Of a DNA stretch of 64,000 nt, positions 53,646-63,381 are shown piece by piece; the first letter of the stretch is position 1; every line of letters starts with the position of its first letter. The position numbers and the translations under genes are program-made. The notes under the pieces are model-generated. The model was not told the origin of the DNA, did not search any database, and saw only the letters and a program-made list of their open reading frames with translations. The DNA is from Rubellimicrobium arenae (GTDB lineage: Bacteria; Pseudomonadota; Alphaproteobacteria; Rhodobacterales; Rhodobacteraceae), in NCBI RefSeq assembly GCF_017916275.1, contig NZ_JAFMST010000012.1, forward strand, positions 1 through 64,000, given 5' to 3'.

Positions 53646-54788
53646 TCAGAAGTGGAAGCCGACCCGGACACCGACCGAGACCGCGTCGTTGTCCTCGAAC
53701 TCCGCGCCGAAGCCGCGCGTGTTGGCATCGCCCAGACGGGTGTAGCGGATACCGCCGCCGACCTCGATGCTATCGGTCACCCGGTAGCTCGCGGCCAGTT
53801 GCAGCCCAAGCTGCCCGCTCGTCGGCGCGAGGTTCGAAACGCCGCTCCCGGTGACCGCGGGGTCAAAGTCGCTGGCCGTCGAGGGCTCGTAGATGACGGC
53901 CGCCGACGCGGCCAGCCGGTCCGAGACCTGTCGCCCGACCCCCAGGGTGTAGGTGATGATGTCATCCTCGTAGTTCACCACCGGGTTCAGGGCGTAATCC
54001 GGAACGCTGATCACCGTCTCGGACCAGTCGGCCCAGCGGATCGAGCCGAACAGGAGGGTACGGGGCGCGATCCCGGTCTGGAAGTCCAGGTTCACCGACT
54101 GCGGGAGCGTGAACTCATCGACCTGTCCTTCGCCGCTGAACGCTCCGAGGGGACCCGTGACACTGTAGGACGTCCCATTCTCGAAGGTGGTCTCGCTTGA
54201 ATAGGTCAGCGCGACCCTGAGCGCGATGTCGGGTCTCTCGTAGGCGGCGCCGACGACATAGGCCAGGTCGCGCTCACGCTCGTAGTCTGCATCGTAGGTG
54301 TAGGGCGGCACCGCCGCAGGCGTGCCAGGGGCGACATACTGAATGAACAGGTCGGCATCGACGCTGACTGAACGAACGCCGCCATGGACGCTGAAGTTGT
54401 CGTTCAGCTTGTAGCGCGCCAAGGCCGTGATGGACGAAGTGCTGAACTCAGCGCGGGAGCCTGCGATGGGGTAGCCCGGCTCCGCGTCCCCATAATCCAC
54501 GTCGGCGCCGAAGGGCGCGTCCAGAATCAGCCCGACGGACAGCCGGTCGCTCAGGTCGTACTTGAACGACAGCGCGACCTGCTCGTAGTCGCCGCCGACG
54601 TCTCCGGACCCGACCACCCCCAGGAATGTTCCCTGAACATCCGGCGCGGTGAAGCCATAGCTCAGTTCCAGGTAATTCCCGTCCTGGAAGAGCACGCTCA
54701 CCGGCTGGCCGGTGCGGTCCAGTCCCCCGGCGTTGGCCAGCGACGTTGACGCCAGCAAGGCCGCCGTACCCAGCGCAACCCGACTCAT
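53646..54788 (-). CDS. FadL/OmpP1-family outer-membrane porin
   Basis: A 380-residue outer-membrane beta-barrel. Residues 1-20 are a signal peptide (TAALLASTSLANA). The mature chain alternates hydrophobic and polar residues in strands (YLELSYGFTAPDVQGTFLG, then ALSFKYDLSDRLSVGLILDA), and the last residue is Phe (GVRVGFHF), as barrels require. Family members let hydrophobic compounds such as fatty acids or toluene cross the outer membrane. The central plug NPA/hatch is not obvious. It has a good ribosome site (GGGAGG) before ATG 54788 and stands alone. Confidence 0.85.
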   Translation of the reverse strand: MSRVALGTAALLASTSLANAGGLDRTGQPVSVLFQDGNYLELSYGFTAPDVQGTFLGVVGSGDVGGDYEQVALSFKYDLSDRLSVGLILDAPFGADVDYGDAEPGYPIAGSRAEFSTSSITALARYKLNDNFSVHGGVRSVSVDADLFIQYVAPGTPAAVPPYTYDADYERERDLAYVVGAAYERPDIALRVALTYSSETTFENGTSYSVTGPLGAFSGEGQVDEFTLPQSVNLDFQTGIAPRTLLFGSIRWADWSETVISVPDYALNPVVNYEDDIITYTLGVGRQVSDRLAASAAVIYEPSTASDFDPAVTGSGVSNLAPTSGQLGLQLAASYRVTDSIEVGGGIRYTRLGDANTRGFGAEFEDNDAVSVGVRVGFHF

Positions 54789-54868
54789 GTAACCTCCCTT
54801 ATGCGTTCATTCTTGTTTCGGCCAAGCATCGCGCGTTGCTTGGCGGCGCGTCAACGAAGGACTCAACG

Positions 54869-55765
54869 TCAGGGCGAATTCGTCCCGAGGCCGTTATCTT
54901 TCGGGCGAAGCGTCAGAAGGTTGCCGCCAAGGATCAGCGCTGCGCCCACGAACACCAGCGGGTCCAGCACCTCGTCATAGACCAGCCACCCCACGACCGC
55001 GATGACCGGCAGGCGGACGAAGTCGAGGGGCATGACGATCGAGGCCGGCGCGGCGTTCAGGGCGCTGGTCAGGCACCAGTGCGCCGACAGCCCGGTGACG
55101 CCGATCAGCAGGAACCAGGGCACCTGGGCCGGGGACGGCAGCGGCAGATCCCCCCTCCAGTGCACGGCGACCAGAGCAAGAATGAACTGCATCAGATTGA
55201 GCCAGAACAGGATTCCGGTCACCGGCTGGCTGCGGGTCAGCCGCTTGGTGATCATGGAGGTCACCGCAAAGCAGACGGCGCACAGCGCCGCCGCGACGAT
55301 GCCGGGATGCAGGTCGCCAAAGTCCGGACGGGCGACGATCAGCACGCCGGCGAACCCGATCAGTCCGGCCACGACCCCGCGGACGGTCAGCGCCTCGCCC
55401 AGCATCAGGGGCGCCAGCAGAATCACCCAGAGCGGCGTCGTGAACTCGAGCGCGAAGACCTGGGCGAGCGGCAGCACGGTCAGGGCGTAGAACCACAGGT
55501 TCTGGCCCGCGAAATGCACGACGTTCCGAAGCGCGTGAACCGGGAGCGTGCGGGGGCGGGCCTCGCCCAGCCGCCCCGCGAGTGCAAGAAGCGCCGTCAC
55601 GATGACGGCACCGAGGCCACTCCGGTAGAGCATGATCTCGAAGGTATCGAAGTCGCTGCTCACCTGCCGCCCGGCGACCGCAAGGGTCGAAAACGACACG
55701 ATCGCGCCGGCCATCCAGGCCGCCGCGATCGCCGTTCCGTTGCGTCGAGCGACGCTGGCCGTCAC
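54869..55765 (-). CDS. EamA-family (DMT) transporter
   Basis: A 298-residue inner-membrane protein with ten predicted helices (two EamA repeats). Repeat one contains FDTFEIMLYRSGLGAVIVTA and LEFTTPLWVILLAPLMLGE; repeat two contains IVMPLDFVRLPVIAVVGWLV and LGGNLLTLRPK. It resembles the S-adenosylmethionine/drug exporter branch in general outline only. The start is GTG 55765, overlapping the dehydrogenase stop (GTGA), so it forms a two-gene operon with it. Confidence 0.88.
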   Translation of the reverse strand: MTASVARRNGTAIAAAWMAGAIVSFSTLAVAGRQVSSDFDTFEIMLYRSGLGAVIVTALLALAGRLGEARPRTLPVHALRNVVHFAGQNLWFYALTVLPLAQVFALEFTTPLWVILLAPLMLGEALTVRGVVAGLIGFAGVLIVARPDFGDLHPGIVAAALCAVCFAVTSMITKRLTRSQPVTGILFWLNLMQFILALVAVHWRGDLPLPSPAQVPWFLLIGVTGLSAHWCLTSALNAAPASIVMPLDFVRLPVIAVVGWLVYDEVLDPLVFVGAALILGGNLLTLRPKDNGLGTNSP

Positions 55766-56754
55766 CCGGTCACCAGGACCTTGACTTCGGTCGGCCCCGG
55801 CTTGGCCGCCAGGATCGCCGGGAGCTCATCGCGTCCCACCTCGCGGGTGACCAGCGGGCGCGTCTGGACCGCCCCGCTTGCCAGGAGCTGAAGCGCTCGG
55901 CTCTGCGTGAAGGGATTCACGAAGGCCACCCGGAGGTCGACCTCGCGCGTCAACATGTCGAACGGCTCGAAGGCGACCATCTCGCCCTTGGCGAGCACGC
56001 CGACGATCACGACCCGCCCGCCACGGGCCGCGAGCCGCGGGGCCTCTGCCATGGTCTCGGCCACGCCGGCGCATTCGAGCACCACGTCGGCGCCGCGCGG
56101 CCAGGCAGACCGGGCCTCCTCGGGGGTGGCGGCGGTCAGGCTGGCTCCCACGGTCTCGCCGATGCGACGGCGATCCGGCGACCGGGTGATCAGCATGGTC
56201 TCGGCCCCGGCCAGACGCGCCAGCTGGAGGCAGAGGAGGCCAATCACGCCGCCACCAATGATGATGGCACGCTCGCCAGGACGTATCGCAGCGATGTCGA
56301 GCGCGTGCACGCAGCAGGCGAGCGGCTCGGAGAAGGCAGCCGCCTGGAGCGACAGGCCCGCCGGAAGCGGAACCGCCCGATGCGCCGGGATCGAGCTGTA
56401 TTCCGCGAAGCCGCCGTCGCGGTGGATGCCGACGGCCACCAGGTTCTCGCAAAGGTTGATGCGGCCCAGCAGGCAGGATGGGCAGGATCCGCAGGCGATG
56501 TTCGGATCGCAGGCGACGAAGTCGCCCACCTTGTGCGTCGTCACGCCCTCTCCGACGGCGACCACGGTCCCCGAGAACTCGTGACCAAGGACCACGGGCG
56601 GCTTGCTGGGGAACTCACCTTTCAGGATGTGGCGATCCGTGCCGCAGACCCCTGCGGCGGCCACCTTCACCACCACCTCGCCGCGGGCCGGCTGCGGGTC
56701 CGGGATCCCTCCCACTTCCATCCGTCCGATATCGATCAGCCGAGCTGCATGCAT
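55762..56754 (-). CDS. Zinc-dependent medium-chain alcohol/polyol dehydrogenase
   Basis: A 330-residue MDR enzyme. Catalytic zinc ligands lie in GVCGTDRHI and LGHEFSG. A structural zinc site is built from the four Cys of ACGSCPSCLLGRINLC, and the nucleotide-binding loop is IIGGGVIGLL. Threonine, sorbitol or galactitol dehydrogenases share this layout. The substrate cannot be told from sequence. It is translated ahead of, and coupled to, an EamA transporter, which may move its substrate or product. Confidence 0.88.
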   Translation of the reverse strand: MHAARLIDIGRMEVGGIPDPQPARGEVVVKVAAAGVCGTDRHILKGEFPSKPPVVLGHEFSGTVVAVGEGVTTHKVGDFVACDPNIACGSCPSCLLGRINLCENLVAVGIHRDGGFAEYSSIPAHRAVPLPAGLSLQAAAFSEPLACCVHALDIAAIRPGERAIIIGGGVIGLLCLQLARLAGAETMLITRSPDRRRIGETVGASLTAATPEEARSAWPRGADVVLECAGVAETMAEAPRLAARGGRVVIVGVLAKGEMVAFEPFDMLTREVDLRVAFVNPFTQSRALQLLASGAVQTRPLVTREVGRDELPAILAAKPGPTEVKVLVTG

Positions 56755-56814
56755 GCCCCATCCTCCTCTTGGCCCGGAGACCGAAGCATGCAGCGGCGGG
56801 AGATTCCAGAGGCT

Positions 56815-58398
56815 CTATTCGAGCTCGATCGTCCCCGGCGGCTTGGACGTGCAGTCATAGAAGACGCGGTTCACGCCCCGCACCTCGTTGATGATCCGCG
56901 TCGCCGTCTCGCCCAGGAACTCGTGGGTGAACGGGTAGTAGTCGGCCGTCATGCCGTCCACCGAGGTGACGGCGCGTAGCGCGAGCGCATAGTCGTAGGT
57001 CCGCCCGTCGCCCATGACCCCAACGGTCCGCATCGGCAGGATCGCCGCAAAGGCCTGCCAAATTTCGTCGTAAAGGCCGTGCCTGCGGATCTGGTCGATG
57101 TAGACCGCATCAGCCTCGCGCAGGATCGCCAGCTTCTCGCGGGTGATGGCGCCGGGGCAGCGGATGGCGAGGCCGGGACCGGGAAAGGGATGCCGACCGA
57201 TGAAGGACTCAGGGAGGCCCAGCTCGCGGCCGAGCTGCCGGACCTCATCCTTGAAGAGCTCCCGCAGCGGCTCCACGAGCTTGAGGCCCATCTTCTCGGG
57301 CAGGCCGCCCACGTTGTGGTGACTCTTGATGGTGACCGAGGGGCCGCCGGAGAAGCTCACCGACTCGATCACGTCGGGATAGAGCGTGCCCTGCGCCAGG
57401 TACTCGGCCCCGCCGACGGCCTTGGCATGCTCCTGGAAGACGTCGATGAACAGGCGGCCGATGGTCTTGCGCTTGGCCTCCGGGTCGTCGAGCCCCTCGA
57501 GCGCGGTCAGGAACCGGTCGGATTCGTCCGCATGGACCAGCGGGATGTTGTAGTGGTCGCGGAACATGGACACGACCTGCTCGGCCTCGCCCTTGCGCAG
57601 CAACCCGTGATCCACGAAGACGCAGGTGAGCTGGTCGCCGATCGCCTCGTGGATCAGCACCGCCGCGACCGAGGAATCCACGCCGCCCGACAGGCCGCAG
57701 ATCACCTTGGCGTCGCCCACCTGTTCCCGGATCTTGCGGATCGCCTCGTCGCGGTAGCCGGCCATGGTCCAGTCGCCGCGGAAGCCGGCGAGGCGGAGGA
57801 AGTTGTGGTAAAGCGTCCGGCCGTTCGGGGTATGGTGCACCTCGGGGTGGAACTGGACCGCGTAGAAATGGCGATCCGGGTCGGCGGTGATCGCGAAGGG
57901 CGCGTTGGGCGAGGTGCCGTAGACGCGGAAGCCCGGGGCGAGGCGGCTCACGTGGTCGCCGTGGCTCATCCAGACCTCCTCGCGTCCCTCGAGGAACCAG
58001 CCCTTGAGGATGTCGAGCGTCTCGTCCGCCGGGGTGACGTAGGCGCGGCCGAACTCGGCGGTGCCATGCCCGGATTCGACCTTGCCCCCCAGCATGTGCA
58101 TCATCGCCTGCTGGCCGTAGCAGATGCCCAGCACCGGCACGCCCAGATCGAACACGTCGGGCGGCGGCAGCGGTGCGCCCTCGGCGAAGACCGAGGCGGG
58201 ACCGCCCGACAGGATCACTGCCTGGGGCGCGAAGTCGCGGATGAACTGCGGGGTCACCACGTTGAACGGGTGGATCTCGCAATAGACGCTGAGCTCGCGC
58301 AGGCGGCGGGCGATCAGCTGGGTGACCTGGCTGCCGAAGTCGATGATCAGCAGGCGCTGGTGCTGCGGGGCGGCGATCTGGGCGGTATCGAGGGTCAT
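56815..58398 (-). CDS. guaA: GMP synthase (glutamine-hydrolysing)
   Basis: A 527-residue enzyme of purine synthesis turning XMP into GMP. The class I amidotransferase domain comes first, with Cys93 ([10 protein letters not shown]) and the QFHPEVHHT block. The ATP-pyrophosphatase domain follows with the P-loop GLSGGVDSS, and the C-terminal dimer domain ends in the conserved KPPGTIELE. The frame is open far upstream, but ATG 58398 is the right start; everything beyond it is antisense to mttB. Confidence 0.98.
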   Translation of the reverse strand: MTLDTAQIAAPQHQRLLIIDFGSQVTQLIARRLRELSVYCEIHPFNVVTPQFIRDFAPQAVILSGGPASVFAEGAPLPPPDVFDLGVPVLGICYGQQAMMHMLGGKVESGHGTAEFGRAYVTPADETLDILKGWFLEGREEVWMSHGDHVSRLAPGFRVYGTSPNAPFAITADPDRHFYAVQFHPEVHHTPNGRTLYHNFLRLAGFRGDWTMAGYRDEAIRKIREQVGDAKVICGLSGGVDSSVAAVLIHEAIGDQLTCVFVDHGLLRKGEAEQVVSMFRDHYNIPLVHADESDRFLTALEGLDDPEAKRKTIGRLFIDVFQEHAKAVGGAEYLAQGTLYPDVIESVSFSGGPSVTIKSHHNVGGLPEKMGLKLVEPLRELFKDEVRQLGRELGLPESFIGRHPFPGPGLAIRCPGAITREKLAILREADAVYIDQIRRHGLYDEIWQAFAAILPMRTVGVMGDGRTYDYALALRAVTSVDGMTADYYPFTHEFLGETATRIINEVRGVNRVFYDCTSKPPGTIELE

Positions 58399-58533
58399 GC
58401 GCCGGGCCTTAGGACGTTGGGGCAGCGCGCGCAAGCGCCGCTCATGTCGCTTTTGGGCGCGAAGGGGCGCATCCTCCTTCCGTTCGCTGGCGTTGCCCCG
58501 GTATGAGGCGGAAAAGCCGAAGGAGAGCGCAGA

Positions 58534-60087
58534 ATGTCGGACGTGGCCGAAGCAGGAACGGGTCGCCGGTCGCGGGGCGGGGGCGGCGCGGCACGCCGGG
58601 CCGAACGGACCGCCGTCAGCGTGGAAACCGCCCGCTTCATCGAACGGAACATCCCCAACTTCGAGGTGCTGAACGAAGAAGCCCTCCAGATCATCGAGCA
58701 CAACGCCGAAACGGTGCTCGAGGAGATCGGGGTCAACTTCGTCGAGAACCCGGAGGCGCTGGAGCGCTGGCGCGACGCCGGGGCCGACGTCCAGGGCGAG
58801 CGGGTCCGCATTCCCCGCGGGCTGGCGCGGCAGCTTTGCTCCACCGCGCCCAGGACCTTCACGCAGCACGCCCGCAACCCGGAGCGGAACGTCGAGATCG
58901 GGGGTAAAAACCTCGTGCTGGCGCCGGTTTACGGCCCGCCCTTCGTGCGGGACGCGGACGGCGGGCGCCGCTACGCGACCATCGAGGACTTCCGCAACTT
59001 CGTGAAGCTCGGCTACATGTCCAAATGGCTGCACCATTCGGGCGGCACGGTCTGCGAGCCCACCGACATCGCGGTGAACAAGCGCCACCTCGACATGCTG
59101 CACGCGCATATGACGCTGTCGGACAAGCCGTTCATGGGCTCGGTCACGGCGCCGGAGCGGGCGCAGGATTCGGTGGACATGGCCTCGCTGCTGTTCGGCG
59201 CGGACTTCGTCCAGCAGAACACGGTGATGACCTCGCTCATCAACATCAACTCGCCGCTGACCTTCGACGGCATCATGATGGGCGCCCTCGAGGTTTATGC
59301 CCGCAACAACCAGGCCGCGATCGTGTCGCCGTTCATCGTGGGCGGCGCCATGGCGCCCGTCAGCGTCGGCGGAACGCTGACCCAGGTCCTGGCCGAGATC
59401 CTGGCGGGCGTCAGCTACAGCCAGCTCGTCCGCAAGGGCGCGCCGGTCATCGCCGGCGCCTTCGTGACCTCGATCGACATGAACTCGGGCGCGCCGACCT
59501 TCGGGACGCCCGAGGCCAGCCACATCACCTACGGCGCGGGCCAGCTCGTCCGCCGGCTGGGGCTGCCCTACCGGAGCGCCGGGGCCTTCTGCGGCTCCAA
59601 GCTGCCCGACGCCCAGGCCGCCTACGAGAGCGCGAACAGCCTCAACATGGGGCTGCTGTCGGGCGTCAACTTCATGCTGCACGCCTGCGGCTGGCTGGAA
59701 GGGGGCCTCGTCTCCTCCTACGAGAAGTTCGTCATGGACGCCGACCAGCTTGGCGCGCTGCACCACTTCGCCCGCGGCGTGGACCTGAGCGAGAACGGGC
59801 AGGCCATGGACGCCATCCGCGAGGTCGGCCCCGGCGGCCACTACCTGGGATGCGGCCACACCCAGGCCAACTTCAAGAACTCGTTCTGGCGGTCGGACCT
59901 GCTCGACTACAAGCCGTTCGAGACCTGGGAAGAGGAAGGGGGCCGCGACACCCAGGCCCTGGCCTCGATCCGCGTCAAGCGGCTGCTCGAGACCTACCGG
60001 CAGCCCGACCTCGATCCGGCGATCCGCGAATCGCTCGACGACTACGTTGCCCGCAAGAAGGCCGAGGTCCCGGACGCGTTCCTCTGA
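58534..60087 (+). CDS. Trimethylamine methyltransferase (MttB) family protein, non-pyrrolysine
   Basis: A 517-residue TIM-barrel methyltransferase of the MttB superfamily. Family blocks are [59 protein letters not shown] and [19 protein letters not shown]. The archaeal MttB has an in-frame amber codon for pyrrolysine. This gene has none, so it belongs to the large bacterial group that demethylates quaternary amines such as glycine betaine or related compounds. No corrinoid protein gene is adjacent. Marine Rhodobacteraceae often carry several copies. Confidence 0.93.
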   Translation: MSDVAEAGTGRRSRGGGGAARRAERTAVSVETARFIERNIPNFEVLNEEALQIIEHNAETVLEEIGVNFVENPEALERWRDAGADVQGERVRIPRGLARQLCSTAPRTFTQHARNPERNVEIGGKNLVLAPVYGPPFVRDADGGRRYATIEDFRNFVKLGYMSKWLHHSGGTVCEPTDIAVNKRHLDMLHAHMTLSDKPFMGSVTAPERAQDSVDMASLLFGADFVQQNTVMTSLININSPLTFDGIMMGALEVYARNNQAAIVSPFIVGGAMAPVSVGGTLTQVLAEILAGVSYSQLVRKGAPVIAGAFVTSIDMNSGAPTFGTPEASHITYGAGQLVRRLGLPYRSAGAFCGSKLPDAQAAYESANSLNMGLLSGVNFMLHACGWLEGGLVSSYEKFVMDADQLGALHHFARGVDLSENGQAMDAIREVGPGGHYLGCGHTQANFKNSFWRSDLLDYKPFETWEEEGGRDTQALASIRVKRLLETYRQPDLDPAIRESLDDYVARKKAEVPDAFL

Positions 60088-60114
60088 GAGCGCGCGCCGC
60101 CACCGGATGTCCAG

Positions 60115-60137
60115 CCGCGCGCCCCTGAGGCGCGCGG
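60115..60137 (+). terminator. Hairpin after the MttB-family gene
   Basis: CCGCGCGCC (60115-60123) and GGCGCGCGG (60129-60137) form a perfect nine-base stem with a five-base loop, 28 bases after the stop. T residues do not follow. Function as a terminator is likely from position. Confidence 0.5.
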
Positions 60138-60245
60138 AGGGCCAGACGAGCGCGCGATGGGCGTCCCGGACGCGCCGGTCGGGCGAGTTCATCGGGTCGT
60201 CCGGGTCGCCCCGCCAGTAGGCCCCGCGCGTGGCGGCCGACGGCG

Positions 60246-60554
60246 TCATGCCGCCACCAGCGCCGGACGGGGCAGCGCGGCCCGAAGCGCCCGCGCCTCG
60301 CCGAGGAGGGCCGTGAGCACCGCGACGTGGCGCGAGGGCCGGTAGGCCACGTCGCCCGCCGCGCGCCGGCGCTCCAGATCGTCTTCCCTTTCAAGCAGAT
60401 GCAGGATCGCCTCGCCCGAGCGGGGCGCCTTGGCCGTGCCCAGCAGGCGCGGCAGGTCGCGGACCCGGTCGTAGCCGCCCACCCCCAGGCGCGCCGCCTG
60501 CACCAGCAGCCCCGGCCGTTCCCGCACGGCGATCATCCCAAGAACATCCAGCAT
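60246..60554 (-). CDS. DUF6477 family protein
   Basis: A 102-residue helical protein whose pattern ([18 protein letters not shown], then [11 protein letters not shown] and [18 protein letters not shown]) matches the DUF6477 family of Rhodobacteraceae. The function is unknown. It lies divergent from the DUF6456 gene, a pairing that recurs in this family. ATG 60554. Confidence 0.75.
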   Translation of the reverse strand: MLDVLGMIAVRERPGLLVQAARLGVGGYDRVRDLPRLLGTAKAPRSGEAILHLLEREDDLERRRAAGDVAYRPSRHVAVLTALLGEARALRAALPRPALVAA

Positions 60555-60769
60555 GGCGTTACCCTCTCCTTAGCGAGCCTTTGCGGCCAAGACTTTGGCA
60601 CAGGCACCGGAGGTGTTGCGTGAACCGTGACCGGAGCGTTCGCGGGGGTCAGAGATGTTTAGGAATTAGCAACCACTCTCCTTCCAGGCCGGTGCGCATC
60701 GCGTCGGCGTCGGGTGCGCCGATCGGGGACGCCGGCCAGAACGGCCGCGGCGCTTGGCAGGAGAAGCGA

Positions 60770-61843
60770 ATGAACATGTCCAACTGCATGGCCCAGAACG
60801 GGCAGGAACGTCTTGGCTCGGACCGCGCGGGCGAGGTCCCGGGCTGGGTGCCGGTGGCCGCGCGCAACTACATCGCGCATACGGAGGGCGGCCAGACGAT
60901 CCGCGCCCTGGCGCGCGAGGCGCAGGTGCATCCTTCGACCATTCTGCGGCGGGTGCGCCGGGTCGAAGCGTCGCGGGATGACCCGCTGGTCGATTCGGCG
61001 CTGCGCCAGCTCACCCGGGCGGGCGAGGCGCGGGACGCCGGCGAGGCGAACCCGGAGTCGCTGGCCCAGGAGGCCGTGCCGGTGCTGCGCCGCCTGGCCG
61101 AAGCGGGCGCCGTTCTCGCCGTGGCGCGGGACATGGAAAAGGGCGTGATCGTGCGCGAGGAGCGCGACGGCGAGCCCACGCGCCTTGCCGTCGTGGACCG
61201 GAGGCTGGCCGAGGCCATGGCGCTGCGCGACTGGATCACCTGCCAGTCCCCCGAGGCCCGCATCCGCCGCTACCGGATCACCACCGGCGGGCGCACCATG
61301 CTGCGCCGGGGGCTTGAGCCCGCGCGTCCGGGCGGAATGGCCGAGGCGCCTGCGTCGTTCCTGGGCCCGCAGCCGGTCGAAACGCCGGACGAGGCCCGGC
61401 TGCGGCACATGCGCTCATCGCTGGCGGAAAGCCCGCTGGCGGCGCTGGCCCGCCGGCGCGACATGGAGGGCCGCCCCTTCCTGCCGCGGGAAATGGTGGT
61501 CGCCGGAGAGCGGCTGCGCGAGGACTTCGAGATCGCGCAGGACCTGCGCGGGCCCGGGCCGGACTGGGAGGCGCTTCTGGACCGGCTGCCGCGGCTGGAC
61601 CAATTGAGCCGCGATCCGCTGCCGTCGGGGCCGCGCGCCGCGCGGGCTCGGATCGAGCGCGCCCTGGCGGACCTGGGGCCGGGGCTGGCCGACGTGGCGC
61701 TGCGGTGCTGCTGCCTCCTCGAGGGGCTGGAACAGGTCGAGCGGCGGCTGGGCTGGTCCGCGCGATCGGGAAAGGTGGTGCTCCGCATCGCGCTGGAGCG
61801 GCTGGCGCAGCATTACCGGGCCGAGGAGGCCCTGATCGGCTGA
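60770..61843 (+). CDS. DUF6456 family protein with N-terminal helix-turn-helix
   Basis: A 357-residue protein from ATG 60770, preceded by GGAG at 60760-60763. An early helix-turn-helix (TIRALAREAQVHPSTILRRV, about residues 42-61) suggests DNA binding. The C-terminal third (DRLPRLDQLSRDPLPSGPRA, then CCCLLEGLEQVERRLGW and RIALERLAQHY) matches the DUF6456 domain. It is a probable regulator specific to Rhodobacteraceae and relatives, with unknown targets. It is divergent from DUF6477. Confidence 0.8.
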   Translation: MNMSNCMAQNGQERLGSDRAGEVPGWVPVAARNYIAHTEGGQTIRALAREAQVHPSTILRRVRRVEASRDDPLVDSALRQLTRAGEARDAGEANPESLAQEAVPVLRRLAEAGAVLAVARDMEKGVIVREERDGEPTRLAVVDRRLAEAMALRDWITCQSPEARIRRYRITTGGRTMLRRGLEPARPGGMAEAPASFLGPQPVETPDEARLRHMRSSLAESPLAALARRRDMEGRPFLPREMVVAGERLREDFEIAQDLRGPGPDWEALLDRLPRLDQLSRDPLPSGPRAARARIERALADLGPGLADVALRCCCLLEGLEQVERRLGWSARSGKVVLRIALERLAQHYRAEEALIG

Positions 61844-61847
61844 CCGC

Positions 61848-62429
61848 TCAGGCGAGGCCCACGACCCGGCCGACAAGATACACGGCCAGCCCCCCCAGCC
61901 AGACGGATGCCGCGCGGCGCCAGCCCGGCGGCATCCCCGGTTCGGCCCGGTCGCCGCGACGGAGAACCGCGCCCAGCGCGGCCCAGAGCATCGCCACGGT
62001 CACCACCTCGGCGGCGAAGAGCCCGAAGTTGCGCAGAAGATCGTCCCCCGTCTCGGCCGGCAGGAGGACGAGCCCGAAGATCAGGGCCTTGGGGTTCAGG
62101 AGCGTGGTCACGAGGACGCGCCGCCCCGTGACGGTGAGGCGGCCGCTCCGGCCTGCCGGGACCCGCCACATCGCGAGCGCGAGCCAGGCGACCCAGGCCG
62201 CCGCCACGAGCGTGATGGCCGTCCTGGCCTGGGGCAGCTCCTCGAGCAGGGCGGCCCCCAGCAGCGCGAGCGGCACGGTAGTCGCCAGATAGCCGCCCAG
62301 CTCGGCCGGGATCAGGCGGATCGCGCGCAGCCAGCCCCGCTCCGCCCCCGCGATGGCAAGCAGGGTGTTGGTGGGTCCGGGCGTCACGAGCAGCGCGCAG
62401 ATGGCAAGAGCGAGTTGGGTAAGGGACAT
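61848..62429 (-). CDS. LysE/RhtB-family exporter
   Basis: A 193-residue inner-membrane protein with five to six helices. The LysE motif CALLVTPGPTNTLLA near the start and LLNPKALIFGLVLLP in the middle are diagnostic. These exporters move amino acids such as lysine, threonine or homoserine lactone out of the cell. The start is ATG 62429; an upstream in-frame ATG is less likely. It converges with the DUF6456 gene, five bases apart. Confidence 0.88.
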   Translation of the reverse strand: MSLTQLALAICALLVTPGPTNTLLAIAGAERGWLRAIRLIPAELGGYLATTVPLALLGAALLEELPQARTAITLVAAAWVAWLALAMWRVPAGRSGRLTVTGRRVLVTTLLNPKALIFGLVLLPAETGDDLLRNFGLFAAEVVTVAMLWAALGAVLRRGDRAEPGMPPGWRRAASVWLGGLAVYLVGRVVGLA

Positions 62430-62543
62430 GACAGGACCTTTGTGACGGCGCGACATGACGTGACCGCCACGTGTCGGTCAATCGCGCATTCGGGCCTGCG
62501 ACGATCGGCGCGGCGGGCCAAACGGATCCGCCGCGCGCGACGG

Positions 62544-63278
62544 TCAGGCGATGTCGGGCTGCGCCTTGACCATGTCGGCGGGCCGTTCGTCGGCCGAGGT
62601 CCACCCCGCCGCGAACAGCGCTCCGGCGGCGAGGCCCCCCAGGACCGGCGCGACGACGAAGAGCCAGAGCTCGGCCAGGGCAGTCCCGCCCACGAAGAGC
62701 GCCGGGCCGAGCGACCGCGCCGGGTTGACGGACACGCCGGTGATGTTGATGCCGACCATGTGGATCGCCGCGAGCGTGAGCCCGATGGCGAGGCCCGCCA
62801 GCGCCCCGGGCGAGGCGGCCTGAGTCGCCCCCAGGATCACCGTCACGAACAGGAACGTCGCCACCGTCTCGAAGACGAAGGCCGCACCGACCGAATAGCC
62901 GCCGAGGTAGTCCGCGCCGTAGCCGTTCTGCCCGAGCCCGTCGGCCGCGATGGAATACTCCGGCTGCCCGGACGCGATGACCCAAAGCACGGCGGACGCG
63001 ACGACCGCGCCCGCGACCTGCGCGCCGATGTAGCCCCAGGCTTCGTGCATCGGCATCCGCCCGGCCGCCACCATGCCCAGCGATACCGCCGGATTGAGAT
63101 GCGCCCCCGAGATCGCCCCAAGGGAATAGGCGACGGCCACGATCGACAGCCCGAACGCCAGCGAGATGCCAAGCATCCCGATCTGGTCGCCCATGAACAC
63201 GGCCGACCCGCAGCCGAAGAAGACAAGGATGAACGTGCCGAGACCCTCGGCGAGTAGCTTCTTGCTGAGCTTGCTCAT
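62544..63278 (-). CDS. aqpZ: Aquaporin Z-type water channel
   Basis: A 244-residue aquaporin with six helices and two half-helices. The two NPA motifs are in AHLNPAVSLG (62-64) and SVNPARSLGPAL. The selectivity Arg follows the second NPA. ATG 63278 has a strong ribosome site (GGAGGG); ATG 63299 is in frame but poorer. MIP-family channels with these loops pass water rather than glycerol. Confidence 0.93.
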   Translation of the reverse strand: MSKLSKKLLAEGLGTFILVFFGCGSAVFMGDQIGMLGISLAFGLSIVAVAYSLGAISGAHLNPAVSLGMVAAGRMPMHEAWGYIGAQVAGAVVASAVLWVIASGQPEYSIAADGLGQNGYGADYLGGYSVGAAFVFETVATFLFVTVILGATQAASPGALAGLAIGLTLAAIHMVGINITGVSVNPARSLGPALFVGGTALAELWLFVVAPVLGGLAAGALFAAGWTSADERPADMVKAQPDIA

Positions 63279-63381
63279 CAGACCCTCCGTAAACGACACC
63301 CGGGCAGCCCTGTCCGCTGGTATCCTCGGGTCTGCCCGCTTATGTTAGATGGGAGCGAGTGACGCTACGGAAAGGGGCAGC

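Noticed and set aside
58534-60087. Pyrrolysine codon in the MttB-family gene
   Set aside because: No in-frame TAG is present, so standard translation gives the full protein.
58399-60249. Upstream extension of the guaA frame
   Set aside because: The conserved GuaA start is at 58398; the extension is antisense to mttB.
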